From Gammaproteobacteria bacterium (GTDB lineage Bacteria > Pseudomonadota > Gammaproteobacteria > Pseudomonadales > Porticoccaceae), in the NCBI GenBank assembly GCA_018069465.1, contig JAGPUW010000025.1, positions 310,001-374,000 on the forward strand: a stretch of 64,000 nt of DNA, written 5' to 3'. Below are positions 56,476-64,000 of this stretch, in pieces (the stretch's first letter is position 1; each line of letters starts with the position of its first letter). The notes under the pieces are model-generated. The model did not search any database, had not been told where the DNA came from, and saw only the letters and a list, made by a program, of their open reading frames with translations. Position numbers and translations under genes: made by a program.

Positions 56476-56683
56476 TGAGCAGAGCTTGGTAACTCTTGCA
56501 AGTGCTCAACCAAGGTCATCATGGCCTGGTAAAACCAGCCATGATGCAGCCCTCTTTGAACCGGGCTGGTACCAGGGATTTTAAGGTACGAAAATCATTT
56601 AAAGGGGCACGCAATTAACGCACCCCCCAATTAACTGAATTATATCGAGTGCCTGCCTCGCCAACGTAGAGCAGGCACTTTTC
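56476..56683 (+). ncRNA. candidate structured ncRNA or attenuated rne leader
   Basis: Promoter 56441-56469; hairpins 56485-56514, 56517-56546 (13 bp with 1-nt bulge), 56547-56568, 56577-56596; terminator 56648-56682. Confidence 0.55.
56648..56682 (+). terminator. intrinsic terminator-like hairpin
   Basis: AGTGCCTGC...GCAGGCACT followed by TTT (short U-tract). Confidence 0.6.
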
Positions 56684-56987
56684 ATTAATCGTGTTGAAAT
56701 GCACACGATATGCCCAGACATAAAGTACCAATAAGCAATACTGTTATTAGCGAATTATGACCACCAGAAACTGAAATGACGATGTGCTGTCAGCTCGCAA
56801 TGAAGCGGCCGAACGATACAGGAAAAGCGCGCGTTAAAGAGGCTATGTAGAGCCACCATTAACATCACTCATATACCGCTGATAACAAATTTAGGTCACG
56901 CAAAGGAATTCGAAGCTAGCTTTAATCCAGCCTCAGAACTGCACCGCCCCCCATTGTGGTGCGGTGCAAAAACAACCGACCTAATAC

Positions 56988-57052
56988 GTCGTAACTCAAG
57001 ATTTGTAGCCCTTTACACGGGAAATACAGTCTATTTTACAAATAGTTACGAC
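56988..57052 (+). promoter_or_regulatory. structured element in rne 5' leader
   Basis: GTCGTAACT-CAAG-ATTTGTA ... TACAAAT-AGTTACGAC (9 + 7 bp stem with 4-nt bulge); upstream hairpin TGCACCGC/GCGGTGCA at 56940-56968. Confidence 0.6.
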
Positions 57053-57124
57053 AAACACGCTTTTTTGTGCCAACTCCGGGCATTTTCGCTGCACTGATAC
57101 ACCGCAGGAAAATGTAGGAATACC

Positions 57125-60100
57125 ATGAAAAGAATGCTGATTAACGCCACCCAGCCCGAAGAGCTACGCGTGGCACTCGTCGACGGCCAACGCCTCTACG
57201 ATCTCGATATTGAAAACCGCACTCGCACCCAAAAGAAAGCCAATATCTACAAGGGTAAAATCACCCGTGTAGAGCCCAGCCTGGAAGCTGCTTTTGTCGA
57301 ATATGGCGCCGACCGTCACGGCTTTCTCCCGCTCAAAGAAATCTCTCCCCAGTACTTCAAGAAGGGTTCTGGTGGCGGTGAAGGCCGCCAAAAAATTAGA
57401 GACCTCGTTAAAGAGGGCCAGCAAGTCGTGGTCCAGGTTGAGAAGGAGGAGCGCGGCAACAAAGGCGCCGCACTGACAACCTTTATTAGCCTCGCCGGGC
57501 GCTATATGGTGCTGATGCCCAACAACCCAAGAGCCGGTGGTATTTCGCGACGGATTGAAGGTGAGGAGCGCAGCCAATTGCGCGAGGCTATGCGCAACCT
57601 GAACATTCCCGAAGGCTGCGGCATTATCGTTCGCACCGCGGGTATTGGTCGCTCTTCTGAAGAACTGCAATGGGATCTCGATTACCTGCTGCACCTCTGG
57701 GAAACCATCGACAACGAAGCCCAGCAGTCCTCCGCCCCCCACTTCCTGTTTCAGGAAAGTAATGTCGTTATTCGCGCCATCCGCGACTACCTGCGCCCCG
57801 ATATCGGCGAGGTCATTGTCGATAGCCCCGAGGTTTTCCAACTGGCCTCTGCCTTTATTCAGCAAGTGATGCCCAACGATCACAACAAGGTGAAATTTTA
57901 CGAAGACAAAATCCCTCTCTTCAATCGCTATCAGGTTGAAAACCAGATCGAAACCGCCTTCGAGCGCGAAGTTAAGCTGCCCTCCGGCGGCTCCATTGTT
58001 ATCGACATTACCGAAGCCATGGTGTCCATCGACATCAACTCTTCCCGCGCCACCAAAGGTAGCGGCATCGAAGAGACGGCCTACCAGACCAACCTCGAAG
58101 CTGCCGATGAAATCGGCCGCCAGCTGCGCCTGCGTGATGTCGGTGGCCTGATCGTTATCGATTTTATCGACATGTTGGCCAGCAAGAATCAACGCGACGT
58201 TGAAAACCGCGTCCGCAAAGCGCTGGAAATTGATCGCGCCCGAGTGCAGGTTGGCCGTATTTCGCGCTTCGGACTGCTCGAAATGTCCCGCCAACGCCTC
58301 AAGCCTTCGCTGGAAGAAATGACCTTTAAGGTCTGCCCTCGCTGTAGTGGCCAGGGCACCATCCGCGGCACACGCTCTATCGCCCTCTCCATTCTCCGCC
58401 TAATGGAAGAAGAAGCACAAAAAGAAAGCAGTAAAGAAATTCGCGCTATCACACCCGTGCCTGTCGCCACCTTCCTGCTCAACGAAAAACGCAGTGAAAT
58501 TAGCGAGATCGAACAACGGAACAATATTCGCCTCACCATCCTGCCCAACCCCTCGATGGAAACACCCCACTTTGACGTGCAGCGCATACGCGCACAAGAT
58601 GAGGAGGGTGATGGCAAAGAGTACAGCTATAAACTCGCGGCAGAGGCCTCTAAAGACGATACCGTTGATCTTATAGAGCCGTCTAAACTACCGCCAATAC
58701 CAAAACCTGCCGTAGAGAACCTGCCGCCGCAAACTCAGGCACCCTCACCTGCACCCGCACCAATTGAAAAGGCTGCCGACTCTGCCAAAACGGGTAGCAC
58801 TGACGCCACGCCTAAAGCCAAATCAGAAGGCATGCTCAAACGACTGTGGCGCACACTTTTTGCCATCAGCGAAGCACCAACTGCAGAGCCCGTAGAGGAA
58901 GCGGTCAAAGAAAAACCTGCCGCACCCAAACCTCGTAACGGTGAAAATCGTCAAGATAATCGCAATAGAAACCCCCGCAATCGCAGTCGCTCATCCAGCA
59001 ATCGCAATCGTGATAACTCTCGCAAGAAAGACAACACCCAAAGCCGCGACGACTCTGCTCAAAGCAACGCCAACCAGGAAAACAACCGCAATAAAACCCC
59101 GCGCCCTGACAACGCCCGCCCTGACAAGAAGGATCAAGCGGAGCGATCCAGCAATCAGCGAACCCGGACAGAGCCGGCAGACAAAGAGCAGACAAAGAGC
59201 AACGCCCCTCCTCAGGCGGATACGGAGAAAACTGCCGCCAAACCACTGGCTCGTCGCCCCAGCGGTCATCAACAAGCCCCTAAGCGCCGTCGTGAGCGCC
59301 AGGAAGTTCCAGAGCATTTACTCGCCGACACAAGCCCGCAAAAGGCCGAGAAACCCGAGGTCGCTAGTCCGGCGAGCGCCCCCGCAGCCCAAAAGGCAAC
59401 GCCACCCACAAGCAATGTAACTACCCCGGTAGTTGAGGCGCCCAGGGGACAAACGCCAGTTGCCGAGCAACCAACAGCAGCAGCTCCTGCCCAGCAGCCT
59501 GTTGTCGAGGCTAGCCCTGCCCCAGCAGCAACTAGCGCCAGTAGTGAAGCTGCTAGCAACACAGCGCAGGCCGTAGAAAAGACCGCTCCAGAGCCGAGCA
59601 CGGGCAGCGAAGCTCAGGTGAGTGACTCAATACAGAGTGTGCAAGAGGATGAATCCACTCAAACTGTCGCCAGCGATAGCCCTACCCTAGAAGAGCGAGA
59701 GCAAGCACCTGAGCCAGACACTACAAAAACAGTAGTCTCGCAAGAAAGCAGCGATATACAAGCCGTTGAGACTTCCGTACCGGAGCTCACAACAGCCGCT
59801 GTAGAGCAGGCAGTCAGCGAGCCCAAAGCGGTCTCTGAGACCGGTCAGATTGGCTTACCCTTTGCCGACCAGGCTAGTGCTAGTGAACAAAGCGGTGCCG
59901 AGAAAACAGCTGACGAGAAAACAGCTGACGAGAAAGAGCAGGCTGAAAAGCCAAAATCTCCGGCAGCCCGAGCCAGTAATGATCCGCGCTTTAAGAGTAA
60001 AGCAGTAGCGACAGTGGTTAGCTCCAATGCCATCGACCTGGGTTTATCCGCACCACTCGATACCACGCAAAGTGCGCCGATAGCACAAACATCCACGCCT

Positions 60101-60181
60101 ATAAAGCGTGCAAAAAACGACCCGCGCTACAAAGACTCGACAGCAGAAGAAATAGAAGCGACAGAACAGAAAAAGGAATAA
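57125..60181 (+). CDS. rne: ribonuclease E
   Basis: [50 protein letters not shown], Zn-link CPRCSGQG, long charged disordered C-terminal half. Confidence 0.97.
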   Translation: MKRMLINATQPEELRVALVDGQRLYDLDIENRTRTQKKANIYKGKITRVEPSLEAAFVEYGADRHGFLPLKEISPQYFKKGSGGGEGRQKIRDLVKEGQQVVVQVEKEERGNKGAALTTFISLAGRYMVLMPNNPRAGGISRRIEGEERSQLREAMRNLNIPEGCGIIVRTAGIGRSSEELQWDLDYLLHLWETIDNEAQQSSAPHFLFQESNVVIRAIRDYLRPDIGEVIVDSPEVFQLASAFIQQVMPNDHNKVKFYEDKIPLFNRYQVENQIETAFEREVKLPSGGSIVIDITEAMVSIDINSSRATKGSGIEETAYQTNLEAADEIGRQLRLRDVGGLIVIDFIDMLASKNQRDVENRVRKALEIDRARVQVGRISRFGLLEMSRQRLKPSLEEMTFKVCPRCSGQGTIRGTRSIALSILRLMEEEAQKESSKEIRAITPVPVATFLLNEKRSEISEIEQRNNIRLTILPNPSMETPHFDVQRIRAQDEEGDGKEYSYKLAAEASKDDTVDLIEPSKLPPIPKPAVENLPPQTQAPSPAPAPIEKAADSAKTGSTDATPKAKSEGMLKRLWRTLFAISEAPTAEPVEEAVKEKPAAPKPRNGENRQDNRNRNPRNRSRSSSNRNRDNSRKKDNTQSRDDSAQSNANQENNRNKTPRPDNARPDKKDQAERSSNQRTRTEPADKEQTKSNAPPQADTEKTAAKPLARRPSGHQQAPKRRRERQEVPEHLLADTSPQKAEKPEVASPASAPAAQKATPPTSNVTTPVVEAPRGQTPVAEQPTAAAPAQQPVVEASPAPAATSASSEAASNTAQAVEKTAPEPSTGSEAQVSDSIQSVQEDESTQTVASDSPTLEEREQAPEPDTTKTVVSQESSDIQAVETSVPELTTAAVEQAVSEPKAVSETGQIGLPFADQASASEQSGAEKTADEKTADEKEQAEKPKSPAARASNDPRFKSKAVATVVSSNAIDLGLSAPLDTTQSAPIAQTSTPIKRAKNDPRYKDSTAEEIEATEQKKE
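59900..59935. repeat. 15-bp in-frame tandem repeat in the RNase E tail
   Basis: GAGAAAACAGCTGAC x2 + GAGAAA encoding [12 protein letters not shown]. Confidence 0.85.
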
Positions 60182-60229
60182 AGTTTTTCTTGTTTACTGT
60201 TTTTCAGGCGGTATAATCCCGCCTCGACT

Positions 60230-60317
60230 GGAGGGGTGGCTGAGTGGCCGAAAGCACCGGTCTTGAAAACCGGCGACGGGCGACCGTCCCAGGGTTCGAA
60301 TCCCTGCCCCTCCGCCA
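60230..60317 (+). tRNA. tRNA-Ser(UGA)
   Basis: GGAGGGG...CCCCTCC acceptor stem, encoded CCA, long variable arm, anticodon loop CTTGAAAA (TGA), GGTTCGAATCC T-arm; TATAAT box 14 nt upstream. Confidence 0.96.
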
Positions 60318-60545
60318 TTCCCCCTTTAAAATCAATGAGTTAGCCGCAAATTAGCGACCAACCCATCTAACAGCCCACCATAATAAAAACGCCGCTTTAT
60401 TGCCTTTGTTAAAACCACCCGCTTCAAATAGCTTCCAGCCAATCGACACCGCATCAAACACCTCACTACTGAATATAAGCCGTTAAATACTGAGCGATTC
60501 AAGCAATATTCGTGCCTCAGCTAGGATAAACGGTTGCGATAAGGC

Positions 60546-61058
60546 ATGAATAACGGAGCATTGCGGGCTTGCTGGAATTGCGGCAACGCCAGTCCTTATC
60601 AACGCCATACAACGCAACAGCACACAGCAGTGAATTTGACAATGGCGCTACAACAGGAATATGCTTTTCGGGTCGCAGCACAATCTGCGGCCGGGATTCG
60701 CCTCCTGCAACACAGAGCGCATAAGCGCTCAATCGTAGCGCTTTTTTTACGCCTCGCCTTTTTTATGGTGGGCCGTATGGGGGCTCCACGGAGCGCCGCT
60801 CTCTGTGGCGGTAAGGCGAACCCTGTACGGTCTGCCACCCTATTGATTCACATCAACTGTGGCAGCTCTCAAACCAACATAGAGGTTCCATCATGCCTGA
60901 ACACAATCAAACGCCTACCCGGCACACCCTGCAAGACACCGTTGAGTCAATTGAAAGCCTATCGCACCACGGATTTTCGCGCATTGGCTCTATTGCCCGG
61001 CTCGCCATTATCGCCATGGAGTCACCGGCACAATGCTTGCGCACACCCGACGACATAA
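60546..61058 (+). CDS. possible ash/Icd-like leader ORF (may be non-coding or only partly translated)
   Basis: Contains AHKRSIVALFLRLAFFMVGRMGAPRS...KANPVRSATL, resembling ash/Icd-like ORFs of P4-like satellites; overlaps an internal terminator and a downstream gene. Confidence 0.3.
   Translation: MNNGALRACWNCGNASPYQRHTTQQHTAVNLTMALQQEYAFRVAAQSAAGIRLLQHRAHKRSIVALFLRLAFFMVGRMGAPRSAALCGGKANPVRSATLLIHINCGSSQTNIEVPSCLNTIKRLPGTPCKTPLSQLKAYRTTDFRALALLPGSPLSPWSHRHNACAHPTT
60723..60748 (+). terminator. intrinsic terminator inside the satellite leader
   Basis: AAGCGCT-CAATCGT-AGCGCTT followed by a T-run (TTTTTTT). Confidence 0.7.
60767..60892 (+). ncRNA. structured leader / cis-regulatory RNA of the satellite-like element
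   Basis: Long-range stem GGTGG(60767)/CCACC(60839) and CCGTA/TACGG; internal hairpin 60786-60808; competing helix CTGCCAC(60832-60838)/GTGGCAG(60859-60865). Confidence 0.5.
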
Positions 61059-61192
61059 AACACGCCCTAAGTACTATTTGGGGGCTGGCCGACGACATTG
61101 AAACCTGCATAAGCAATGAATCTATCGCGGTGGGCGGGCAATGCCGCCAGCAAAGCGACACACCGACCAACCAGAGAGGGGCGCAACCATGA
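60893..61192 (+). CDS. small satellite/prophage-associated hypothetical protein
   Basis: 99 aa; IARLAIIAMESP...LRTPDDIKHALSTIWGLADDIETCISNESIAVG, recalls small ORFs following ash-like leaders; AGAGG RBS upstream. Confidence 0.65.
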   Translation: MPEHNQTPTRHTLQDTVESIESLSHHGFSRIGSIARLAIIAMESPAQCLRTPDDIKHALSTIWGLADDIETCISNESIAVGGQCRQQSDTPTNQRGAQP

Positions 61193-61331
61193 ACACAGCA
61201 ATGGCACTACCCGTTATCGCGGGTGTTGAAATAACCACCGATGCCGAAGGGCGGGTTAACTTGAATGCCTTGCACCCGCCCAATGGTTTAGAACGAAGCA
61301 AGCGCAAGAGATTGCCGATGAGGTCGGAAAA

Positions 61332-61357
61332 TCCACTATGCATATATGCATAGTGGA
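61332..61357. repeat. 26-bp perfect palindrome
   Basis: TCCACTATGCATA|TATGCATAGTGGA. Confidence 0.95.
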
Positions 61358-61362
61358 ACATG

Positions 61363-61393
61363 AGGAGCAAAGCAGGAATTCCGCTTTGCTCCT
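61363..61393. repeat. 31-bp near-perfect palindrome (15 bp arms, one bulged A)
   Basis: AGGAGCAAAGC-A-GGAA|TTCC-GCTTTGCTCCT. Confidence 0.95.
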
Positions 61394-61421
61394 GACTTTG
61401 TGCGGACCATCAAGGGTGCTG

Positions 61422-61940
61422 CTAGGTGTCGGTTTTGGGGTCGTTAACAGGGCCAAACACAGAAAGCACGTCGACCAGCTCGTCGAGATAATTCAATAAT
61501 GCACCCTCGACTATTTCGGCCACCTCAGCAGATATGCCATGACGACGTTCGAGCATGTCACCAACTGATTGGGTGTTTTGTGCGAATTGAGAGAAGGCCG
61601 TCAGAATAGCGGGCTCGATTTCGTCTGCTGCAATTAGCTCTCGGTCCCTGACCTGCAAGTCCCGCCGCTTGGCCTCTGACTCGAACCAGGCTTTGCGCTC
61701 AGAGGGAGGCAGGGACTCAGGGTTAACATCACCACCTTGAGTATCAGAACCATAATGCCATTCAGCAACGGCATTAAGATCAATCTTCCAGGACTTGCCT
61801 CGGGAACCTTTCTGAACAAAAGGGCAACCTTTGCGGAGCCATCGATCAAGTGTTGAAGGGTCAACGTCGAAAAACTCAGCAGCACCGGCTTTGTTGGTAA
61901 TGCGCTGTGGTGTGCTATTTAAATTTATTGGGGTGGTCAT
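61422..61940 (-). CDS. phage terminase small subunit-like (Nu1/DUF1441-like)
   Basis: N-term winged-HTH ITNKAGAAEFFDVDPSTLDRWLRKGCPFVQKGSRGKSWKIDLNAVAEW, typical of Nu1-type small terminases. Confidence 0.75.
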   Translation of the reverse strand: MTTPINLNSTPQRITNKAGAAEFFDVDPSTLDRWLRKGCPFVQKGSRGKSWKIDLNAVAEWHYGSDTQGGDVNPESLPPSERKAWFESEAKRRDLQVRDRELIAADEIEPAILTAFSQFAQNTQSVGDMLERRHGISAEVAEIVEGALLNYLDELVDVLSVFGPVNDPKTDT

Positions 61941-62229
61941 GGCTCAACTAATAGTTGCGGGCATAGGGCGCCAAAAACTCTCAAAACCCGCCGTCAACGT
62001 ATTGCTCACCCCCGGCATGTCTCAGGAGTACCTTTCGGTTTATAAGTAAAATGCACATGGCAAACATCACCGCCGGCTGACAACTGCTTGAGAGGTTGGA
62101 AAGGTTGGCGCGTCGCACGATCAGGACTACCGCACACGGAGCGCCATCGCTGGACTGTTAAGTCGCAGTCCGTTGCTGGAGTGAGTCAAGGAAGCCATGC
62201 CTGGCCGCCATGATCCAGCTCCGGCTTAC

Positions 62230-62673
62230 TTACCAGACGTCTCGCTCTGCCCGTTCTAAAACTCTAGAAATCAGGGGTTTTTGCGGCATATCGTCCACGT
62301 CTGGGATCGATGGCATCGGTGTTTCCAGGCAGCAATCGCGGGCCACATCCCAAGGTGATACTCCTGCCAGGGGTAGACCAGAAATAATAAGGCACTGGCT
62401 AGCTTCAGCAATCAAAGAGGGGGCCATTTCCCGTAGTGCTTTTTGTGCTTCGGCGGCTCTGGCCCTCCAGTATTGTGCTCGGGCAGCTTCCATGGCTTCC
62501 CAGGCAGTAGCGGCGGATTCTTCCAGCATCGAAGCCTTGAGTCGTGCGTCTGTCACTTGATCGGGTTTGCGTGATCCCCGGACGGCTTCGAGTAAATCTA
62601 ACTGTTTTGCTAGCCTAGCCTCAGCAGTATCAAAGGCATTACGGGCCGTCGAGTAAGCTTTTAAGGCGCTCAT
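62230..62673 (-). CDS. phage/satellite hypothetical protein
   Basis: 147 aa, Ala/Glu-rich helical; 4-nt overlap with the upstream capsid-like gene. Confidence 0.65.
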   Translation of the reverse strand: MSALKAYSTARNAFDTAEARLAKQLDLLEAVRGSRKPDQVTDARLKASMLEESAATAWEAMEAARAQYWRARAAEAQKALREMAPSLIAEASQCLIISGLPLAGVSPWDVARDCCLETPMPSIPDVDDMPQKPLISRVLERAERDVW

Positions 62674-63701
62674 AGGGCAATGCCTTTAACGGCACCGGAT
62701 CGGCCTAGGGCGACGACACCGGCATCATGACGGATGGCAAAAGTGGTTCCATCAAAAGCCTTCTTCGGCCTTATCGCGGCAACTTCCGGCCCTCGGTTTT
62801 TCTTGTCCAATAACAACAGGCCAATCACGGGGGCCACGCTAGGATCAGCCAGCAAATACCAGTTTAGCGCGCCGATTAATGGCGAGGAAACCACCTCCAG
62901 CCCGAGGCCGTTCAAGTGAACAATGGCCAGGGCCTCAGCTTCTAACTCTGGTGAAACCACTAAAAACCGCGCTTTTAGGTCGGCGGCTTCGCTCGAGCCT
63001 TGCAGCGTTTGCCGTCTCATTGCCGCAACCGCTAGTCCAATGGCTGCCAGGTCAAAGGTGGCCGCTGTCATTAAATTGCCGTGCGATGTGTGAAACATTG
63101 CCTCAGAATCGCCCAGAGTCGGGTTACTTTCGAGCAAGCCGTAAGCGAGTGTTTTTTCTGTTCGAAGTGCAGCCGTACCACCTGCGCTGAAGTGTGCGGT
63201 AATCGCCTCTATCTCGTCATTCGCCAGCACTTCCCGACTTAGCTTAATTTGCTTGCTGTAAGTATCGACTTTTGAAGTCAAACCACTGCCGGGTAAAAGA
63301 TTGATGACGTTTTTACTTTCTGCGCCTTCGGTTCGTTTTTCCAGCGTGAAAGCCACGCCCACCTTCGGGAAACTGTGCTCATTAAAATTGGGCATTTCCA
63401 AAATGGAACAAAGTTCGCGGTGGCTCATATTTTGAGTGAACGACTGACTTGAAATGATGGCCAGGGTGTCAGCGAAAACGTTTTTAAAGTCGCTGGAAGA
63501 CAGCCCGGACGCAGTTATAGAACTTGCAGACGAACCGCTTCTGATTGGTGCAAAACTATCGGCCAATGACCGCGTTAGATTGTCATTGTTGTCGAGGTGG
63601 CGTTTTGCTTGAGGGTGGGCCAGGTTCGAGTTTAAAGCACCGGCGCGGATCAACATTGAATCGCGGAGTGCCTCTTGCTTATCATTAAGTTTAACTAACA
63701 T
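62670..63701 (-). CDS. phage major capsid-like protein
   Basis: SEAMFHTSHGNLMTAATFDLAAIGLAVAAMRRQ...FLVVSPELEAEALAIV...NWYLLADPSVAPVIGLLLLD, as in Mu gpT/HK97-type capsid families. Confidence 0.8.
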   Translation of the reverse strand: MLVKLNDKQEALRDSMLIRAGALNSNLAHPQAKRHLDNNDNLTRSLADSFAPIRSGSSASSITASGLSSSDFKNVFADTLAIISSQSFTQNMSHRELCSILEMPNFNEHSFPKVGVAFTLEKRTEGAESKNVINLLPGSGLTSKVDTYSKQIKLSREVLANDEIEAITAHFSAGGTAALRTEKTLAYGLLESNPTLGDSEAMFHTSHGNLMTAATFDLAAIGLAVAAMRRQTLQGSSEAADLKARFLVVSPELEAEALAIVHLNGLGLEVVSSPLIGALNWYLLADPSVAPVIGLLLLDKKNRGPEVAAIRPKKAFDGTTFAIRHDAGVVALGRSGAVKGIAL

Positions 63702-63771
63702 TTTTTTGTAGCCTTTTGTGAATAAGGCACCATATTAAAACTGTACGCATGTACAGCATTCTACTTTATCG

Positions 63772-64000
63772 TCAGTCGCGTATCAGGTCATAAAGCCGTT
63801 CTCTGCATCGCGGGAAACGTGCTCCCGTAGCAATTGCCTGAGCTATTTTCTCGTCTGCCTCGGTCAGTTCTTTTCCCCGTCCCGAGTCGATCCGCTTAAT
63901 TCTTGCCTTCAATATATTCGCCACAGACCAATCAGATTCGCCCGGACATCGTAAGCACTCAGCGGCCTCCTGAAGCAACTTTATAGACTGCCTACGCCGT
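63772..64000 (-). CDS. hypothetical protein, open through the window edge
   Basis: Frame RRRQSIKLLQEAAECLRCPGESDWSVANILKARIKRIDSGRGKELTEADEKIAQAI... has no stop before position 64000. Confidence 0.4.
   Translation of the reverse strand, partial: RRRQSIKLLQEAAECLRCPGESDWSVANILKARIKRIDSGRGKELTEADEKIAQAIATGARFPRCRERLYDLIRD

Larger units (their letters stand above)
61189..61400 (+). pseudogene. KilA-N domain gene remnant, split over two frames
   Basis: Frame 1: IAGVEITTDAEGRVNLNALH; frame 3: PAQWFRTKQAQEIADEVGKST; the join needs a deletion/frameshift near 61281-61285. Confidence 0.6.
60318..64000. mobile_element. tRNA-Ser-adjacent prophage/phage-satellite-like element (right end outside the window)
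   Basis: ash/Icd-like leader, small satellite-type ORF, KilA-N remnant, terminase-small-like and capsid-like genes directly after the tRNA. Confidence 0.75.

Noticed and set aside
57164-58294. 376 aa ORF antisense to rne
   Set aside because: Shadow ORF caused by codon bias of rne; the opposite strand encodes unmistakable RNase E and this translation has no recognisable family motif.
60599-60838. 79 aa minus-strand ORF across the satellite leader
   Set aside because: Crosses the terminator and structured RNA region; basic, low-information translation.
61122-61370. 82 aa minus-strand ORF opposite the KilA-N remnant
   Set aside because: Starts inside the palindromes and runs antisense to a recognisable KilA-N segment.
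61941-62229. Lambda-type cos core
   Set aside because: No convincing GGGCGGCGACCT-like sequence was found; only position and a short direct repeat support a packaging site, so it is reported as low-interest inference.
60318-64000. Search for a second copy of the tRNA-Ser 3' end (attR) inside the window
   Set aside because: None seen by eye; the far boundary is presumably beyond 64000, so no att pair is claimed.
1-64000. CRISPR arrays, rRNA operons, insertion sequences
   Set aside because: No regularly spaced repeat array, no rRNA-like sequence and no transposase ORF were recognised.

Overview
This 64 kb window reads as a gammaproteobacterial chromosome. Positions ~1-60.2 kb are mostly conserved core genes: ZIP transporter, guaA/guaB, xseA, an exported M3 oligoendopeptidase, der-bamB-yfgM-hisS-ispG-pilW/pilF-rlmN-ndk, a GGDEF/EAL protein, the complete isc operon (iscR-S-U-A-hscB-hscA-fdx-iscX), trmJ, suhB, ubiE-ubiJ-ubiB-hisI-hisE-tatABC, a chemotaxis cluster (PilZ-cheB-cheD-cheR-cheW-MCP-cheA-STAS-cheY-MCP-like, then divergent PAS + MCP-PilZ), a second ABC1/UbiB-like kinase, mutS-fdxA, rpoS, gph-like, rluC and rne. 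A tRNA-Ser(UGA) lies at 60230-60317. Beyond it the sequence changes to mobile-element content: an ash/Icd-like leader, a small satellite-type ORF, a broken KilA-N gene, two abutting palindromes, and minus-strand phage terminase-small-like and capsid-like genes running to the window edge. The most interesting signals are: (i) the structured leader of the tRNA-Ser element, with a terminator and mutually exclusive helices; (ii) a candidate ~208-nt ncRNA with its own promoter and terminator between rluC and rne, followed by a long stem in the rne leader; (iii) a split PAS / soluble MCP-PilZ chemoreceptor; (iv) 20-bp tandem repeats filling the iscA-hscB gap; (v) paired palindromes at a convergent junction next to a decayed KilA-N gene. 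All family assignments come from reading motifs in the translations; no database search was run.
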